Part shown: piece by piece, positions 6,052-7,172 of the stretch
How positions within the stretch are numbered: the stretch's first letter is position 1
Layout: the number at the start of each line of letters is the position of its first letter
Assembly: GCA_019419545.1 (NCBI GenBank)
Contig: DXZT01000051.1
Coordinates: forward strand, 1-7,172
Length of the DNA stretch: 7,172 bases
From: Collinsella sp.
GTDB taxonomy: Bacteria > Actinomycetota > Coriobacteriia > Coriobacteriales > Coriobacteriaceae
Direction of reading: 5' to 3'
Position numbers and translations under genes: made by a program
The notes under the pieces: model-generated
What the model saw: only the letters and a program-made list of their open reading frames with translations
Databases searched by the model: none
Told to the model about the DNA's origin: nothing

Positions 6052-6086
6052 GCCACCGCAAAGGCGCCTGCCCCCTTTGCGGTGGC
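6052..6086. terminator. Strong hairpin downstream of the HAD gene, possible terminator or dispersed palindrome
   Basis: A perfect 13-bp stem (GCCACCGCAAAGG with CCTTTGCGGTGGC) closes a 9-base loop CGCCTGCCC. It begins 12 bases after the HAD stop codon, a normal terminator position, but no run of T follows on the minus strand. A near copy, including the loop GCCTG, lies on the other side of the same gene at 7012-7047. It therefore fits a REP-like intergenic element that may also stop transcription or protect the mRNA end. Confidence 0.5.
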
Positions 6087-6098
6087 TCTCCCCCGGCG

Positions 6099-6920
6099 CT
6101 ACAGCAGGTGCTCCTGGATGAAGATCGCGATGCCGTCTTCGTCGTTGCTGGCGGTTACAAAGTCGGCGGCGGCACGGGTGGCGTCGCTGCCGTTTGCCAT
6201 GGCCACGCCCACGCCGGCATCGGCCACCATGCAGGTGTCGTTATCGGCATCGCCAAACACGCAAATGTTCGTAAGCTCCATGTCGTTGAGCTCTGCCACG
6301 CGTACAAGGCCGCGCGTCTTGGACACGCGCGGATCCATGAACTCGTAGAGCCGCTGCGTGGTTTGCAGAGCCGCCGCCTTAACAGTGTTATCGGCAAACG
6401 TCGACGCCCGCTCAATCACCCGCGGCATTACCTCAGGCGCCATGGTAAACATCACCTTGGGCTGCGGCTCGCGCAAGAACTCGGCAAAATCGACCACCTG
6501 GTAGGGCACGCCGTCGACGCGTGACAGGTGCTCGACGCACGCGTTGCTCTCGGGCACGTAGAACACGCCGTCTCGGGGGCAGACGGGTGTTGCCGGAAGG
6601 TCCGCCATGTGCTTGCAGATGCGCGCGATGGTCTCGCCCGGCAGCGGATAGCTCAGCTCGTTGATGTCGTGCGCGCGGTCGATGACCTCGGCGCCACCGC
6701 AGCCCACGAGCACGTCCACCAGGCCTTCGATGCCCCAGAGCTCGTACATGGCCTCGGTCGCATGGGCGTCGCGCCCGGTGCACAGGCCAAAGAGCACGCC
6801 ACGCTCGCGCAGGGCGCGGATCGCCGCCACGGTGCGCGGGGACACCGTGTGCTGGCTCGTGAGCAGCGTACCGTCGATATCGCAGAACACGGCTTTGATG
6901 TGGCTGAAGGTGGTGTCCAT
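6099..6920 (-). CDS. Cof-type HAD-superfamily hydrolase (probable sugar/nucleotide phosphatase)
   Basis: A complete 273-residue cytoplasmic enzyme of the Cof-like branch of the haloacid dehalogenase superfamily, which removes phosphate from small metabolites such as sugar phosphates or nucleotide-type cofactors. All four HAD motifs are visible: motif I DIDGT with nucleophile D14 and acid/base D16, motif II CTGR with T48, motif III K201 in VSKTRGL, and motif IV GDADND with D224 and D228 for magnesium. The roughly 100 residues between motifs II and III would form the C2-type cap that selects the substrate. The length is usual for the family. The loop where relatives often have NGA reads VGCGGAEV here. 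The ATG at 6920 is preceded by GAAAGG with a 5-base gap. The gene shares strand with the pilus operon but is separated by a hairpin and about 460 bases, so it is probably an independent housekeeping gene. The substrate cannot be read from the sequence. Confidence 0.93.
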   Translation of the reverse strand: MDTTFSHIKAVFCDIDGTLLTSQHTVSPRTVAAIRALRERGVLFGLCTGRDAHATEAMYELWGIEGLVDVLVGCGGAEVIDRAHDINELSYPLPGETIARICKHMADLPATPVCPRDGVFYVPESNACVEHLSRVDGVPYQVVDFAEFLREPQPKVMFTMAPEVMPRVIERASTFADNTVKAAALQTTQRLYEFMDPRVSKTRGLVRVAELNDMELTNICVFGDADNDTCMVADAGVGVAMANGSDATRAAADFVTASNDEDGIAIFIQEHLL

Positions 6921-6975
6921 GGGAGCCTTTCTGGGTTGTGCGGCGGTGTGGGGTGTATCTGGAAGTGGCGTTCAT

Positions 6976-6984
6976 GGTATACCA
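6976..6984 (-). promoter_or_regulatory. Candidate extended -10 promoter of the HAD gene
   Basis: The minus strand reads TG-G-TATACC, an extended -10 type element, about 55 bases upstream of the HAD ATG. No good -35 box is present at the usual distance, as extended -10 promoters allow. It overlaps the edge of the hairpin at 6982-7006. Confidence 0.3.
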
Positions 6985-7006
6985 AAGCGCACACGGGGCG
7001 CTTTGG
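6982..7006. repeat. Hairpin CCAAAGCGC-N7-GCGCTTTGG upstream of the HAD gene
   Basis: Perfect 9-bp arms (6982-6990 and 6998-7006) flank a 7-base loop ACACGGG. It touches the candidate -10 box of the HAD gene and could be an operator, or the terminator of a gene beyond the right edge, though no T-run follows on the minus strand. Confidence 0.4.
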
Positions 7007-7011
7007 CGCAA

Positions 7012-7047
7012 AACCACCACAAAGGTGCCTGGCCCTCTGTGGTGGTT
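7012..7047. repeat. Intergenic palindrome related to the hairpin at 6052-6086
   Basis: A 10-bp perfect stem (AACCACCACA with TGTGGTGGTT) is followed inward by one mismatch and three more pairs, leaving the loop TGCCTGGC. The core CCACCRCAAAGGYGCCTG is shared with 6052-6086. One stem position differs as A-T here and G-C there, a compensatory change that keeps the pairing. This is a good sign of a structured repeat family rather than chance. Confidence 0.55.
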
Positions 7048-7050
7048 GCG

Positions 7051-7138
7051 ACGTCTGCGGGCCAAACCATCACAACATTCGACGTTTTTCGGCAAAATCG
7101 CGATTTTCATCGAATGTTGTGGTGGCGCGCGCAGACGT
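7051..7138. repeat. Long nested palindrome
   Basis: The outer arms ACGTCTGCG (7051-7059) and CGCAGACGT (7130-7138) pair over 9 bp. After a small asymmetric internal loop, CCATCACAACATTCGA (7067-7082) pairs with TCGAATGTTGTGGTGG (7110-7125) over 16 bp with one G-T pair. The centre holds a perfect 14-base palindrome AAAATCGCGATTTT (7094-7107). The whole could fold as one 88-base hairpin or act as a mobile palindromic element. No gene is visible from here to the right edge (7172). Confidence 0.5.
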
Positions 7139-7172
7139 GGTGTAAGAGCGTCCCGAGGTCCGTCGCTGCAAG

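Noticed and set aside
5777..6056. Two minus-strand frames of 68 and 63 codons upstream of the pilus operon
   Set aside because: There is no Shine-Dalgarno sequence, they overlap each other in different frames, and no hydrophobic or domain pattern is visible; a degraded gene remnant cannot be excluded.
6052..7138. CRISPR-like repeats in the palindrome-rich spacers
   Set aside because: The related units are nearly 1 kb apart and separated by a gene; there is no regular repeat-spacer pattern.
6433..7145. Overlapping frames around the HAD gene on both strands (6528-7145 plus, 6433-7110 minus)
   Set aside because: They overlap a complete HAD enzyme with all four motifs, are Arg/Ala-rich and run through the intergenic palindromes.

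Overview
The window reads as chromosome of a high-GC, gut-type actinobacterium. A Collinsella-like member of the Coriobacteriia is my best guess. It rests on three things: Gram-positive sortase-anchored pilins, GC-rich coding sequence, and short CCACC...GGTGG hairpins between genes. The assignment is inference; no marker gene is present. All convincing genes lie on the minus strand, so the window is best read from right to left.

Region by region on the minus strand: (a) 7172-6921 has no gene but is packed with palindromes: a nested structure at 7051-7138, a hairpin at 7012-7047, and a hairpin plus a possible extended -10 promoter at 6976-7006. (b) 6920-6099 encodes a complete Cof-type HAD-superfamily hydrolase, followed by a strong hairpin (6052-6086) that resembles the one at 7012-7047. 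(c) 6051-5594 is an AT-rich, gene-free upstream region with candidate promoters, several inverted repeats and an unusual cluster of the hexamer TTGCTC. (d) 5593-1 is a pilus-type operon of three sortase substrates. First is an 1166-residue beta-helix protein carried on two FctA/Spy0128-like domains (LPLSG sorting signal). Second is a 556-residue pilin with D2 and Cna-B/SpaA-type domains (MPSTG sorting signal), which overlaps the first gene by 8 bases. Third is another pilin, cut by the window's left edge after 107 residues. No sortase is visible; one is expected beyond the left edge.

How the parts probably work together: all three proteins would be secreted, stabilised by intramolecular isopeptide bonds, and assembled by a pilin sortase into a fibre. 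The first protein would be the tip or surface adhesin and the next two the minor and backbone subunits (roles inferred from architecture and order).

The most notable signal is a run of nine G residues early in the adhesin reading frame, at codons 58-61. Losing or gaining one G leads to a stop codon within about a dozen codons in either shifted frame. This is the layout of a slipped-strand ON/OFF (phase-variation) switch. The translational overlap with the next gene suggests the switch could also affect the second pilin.
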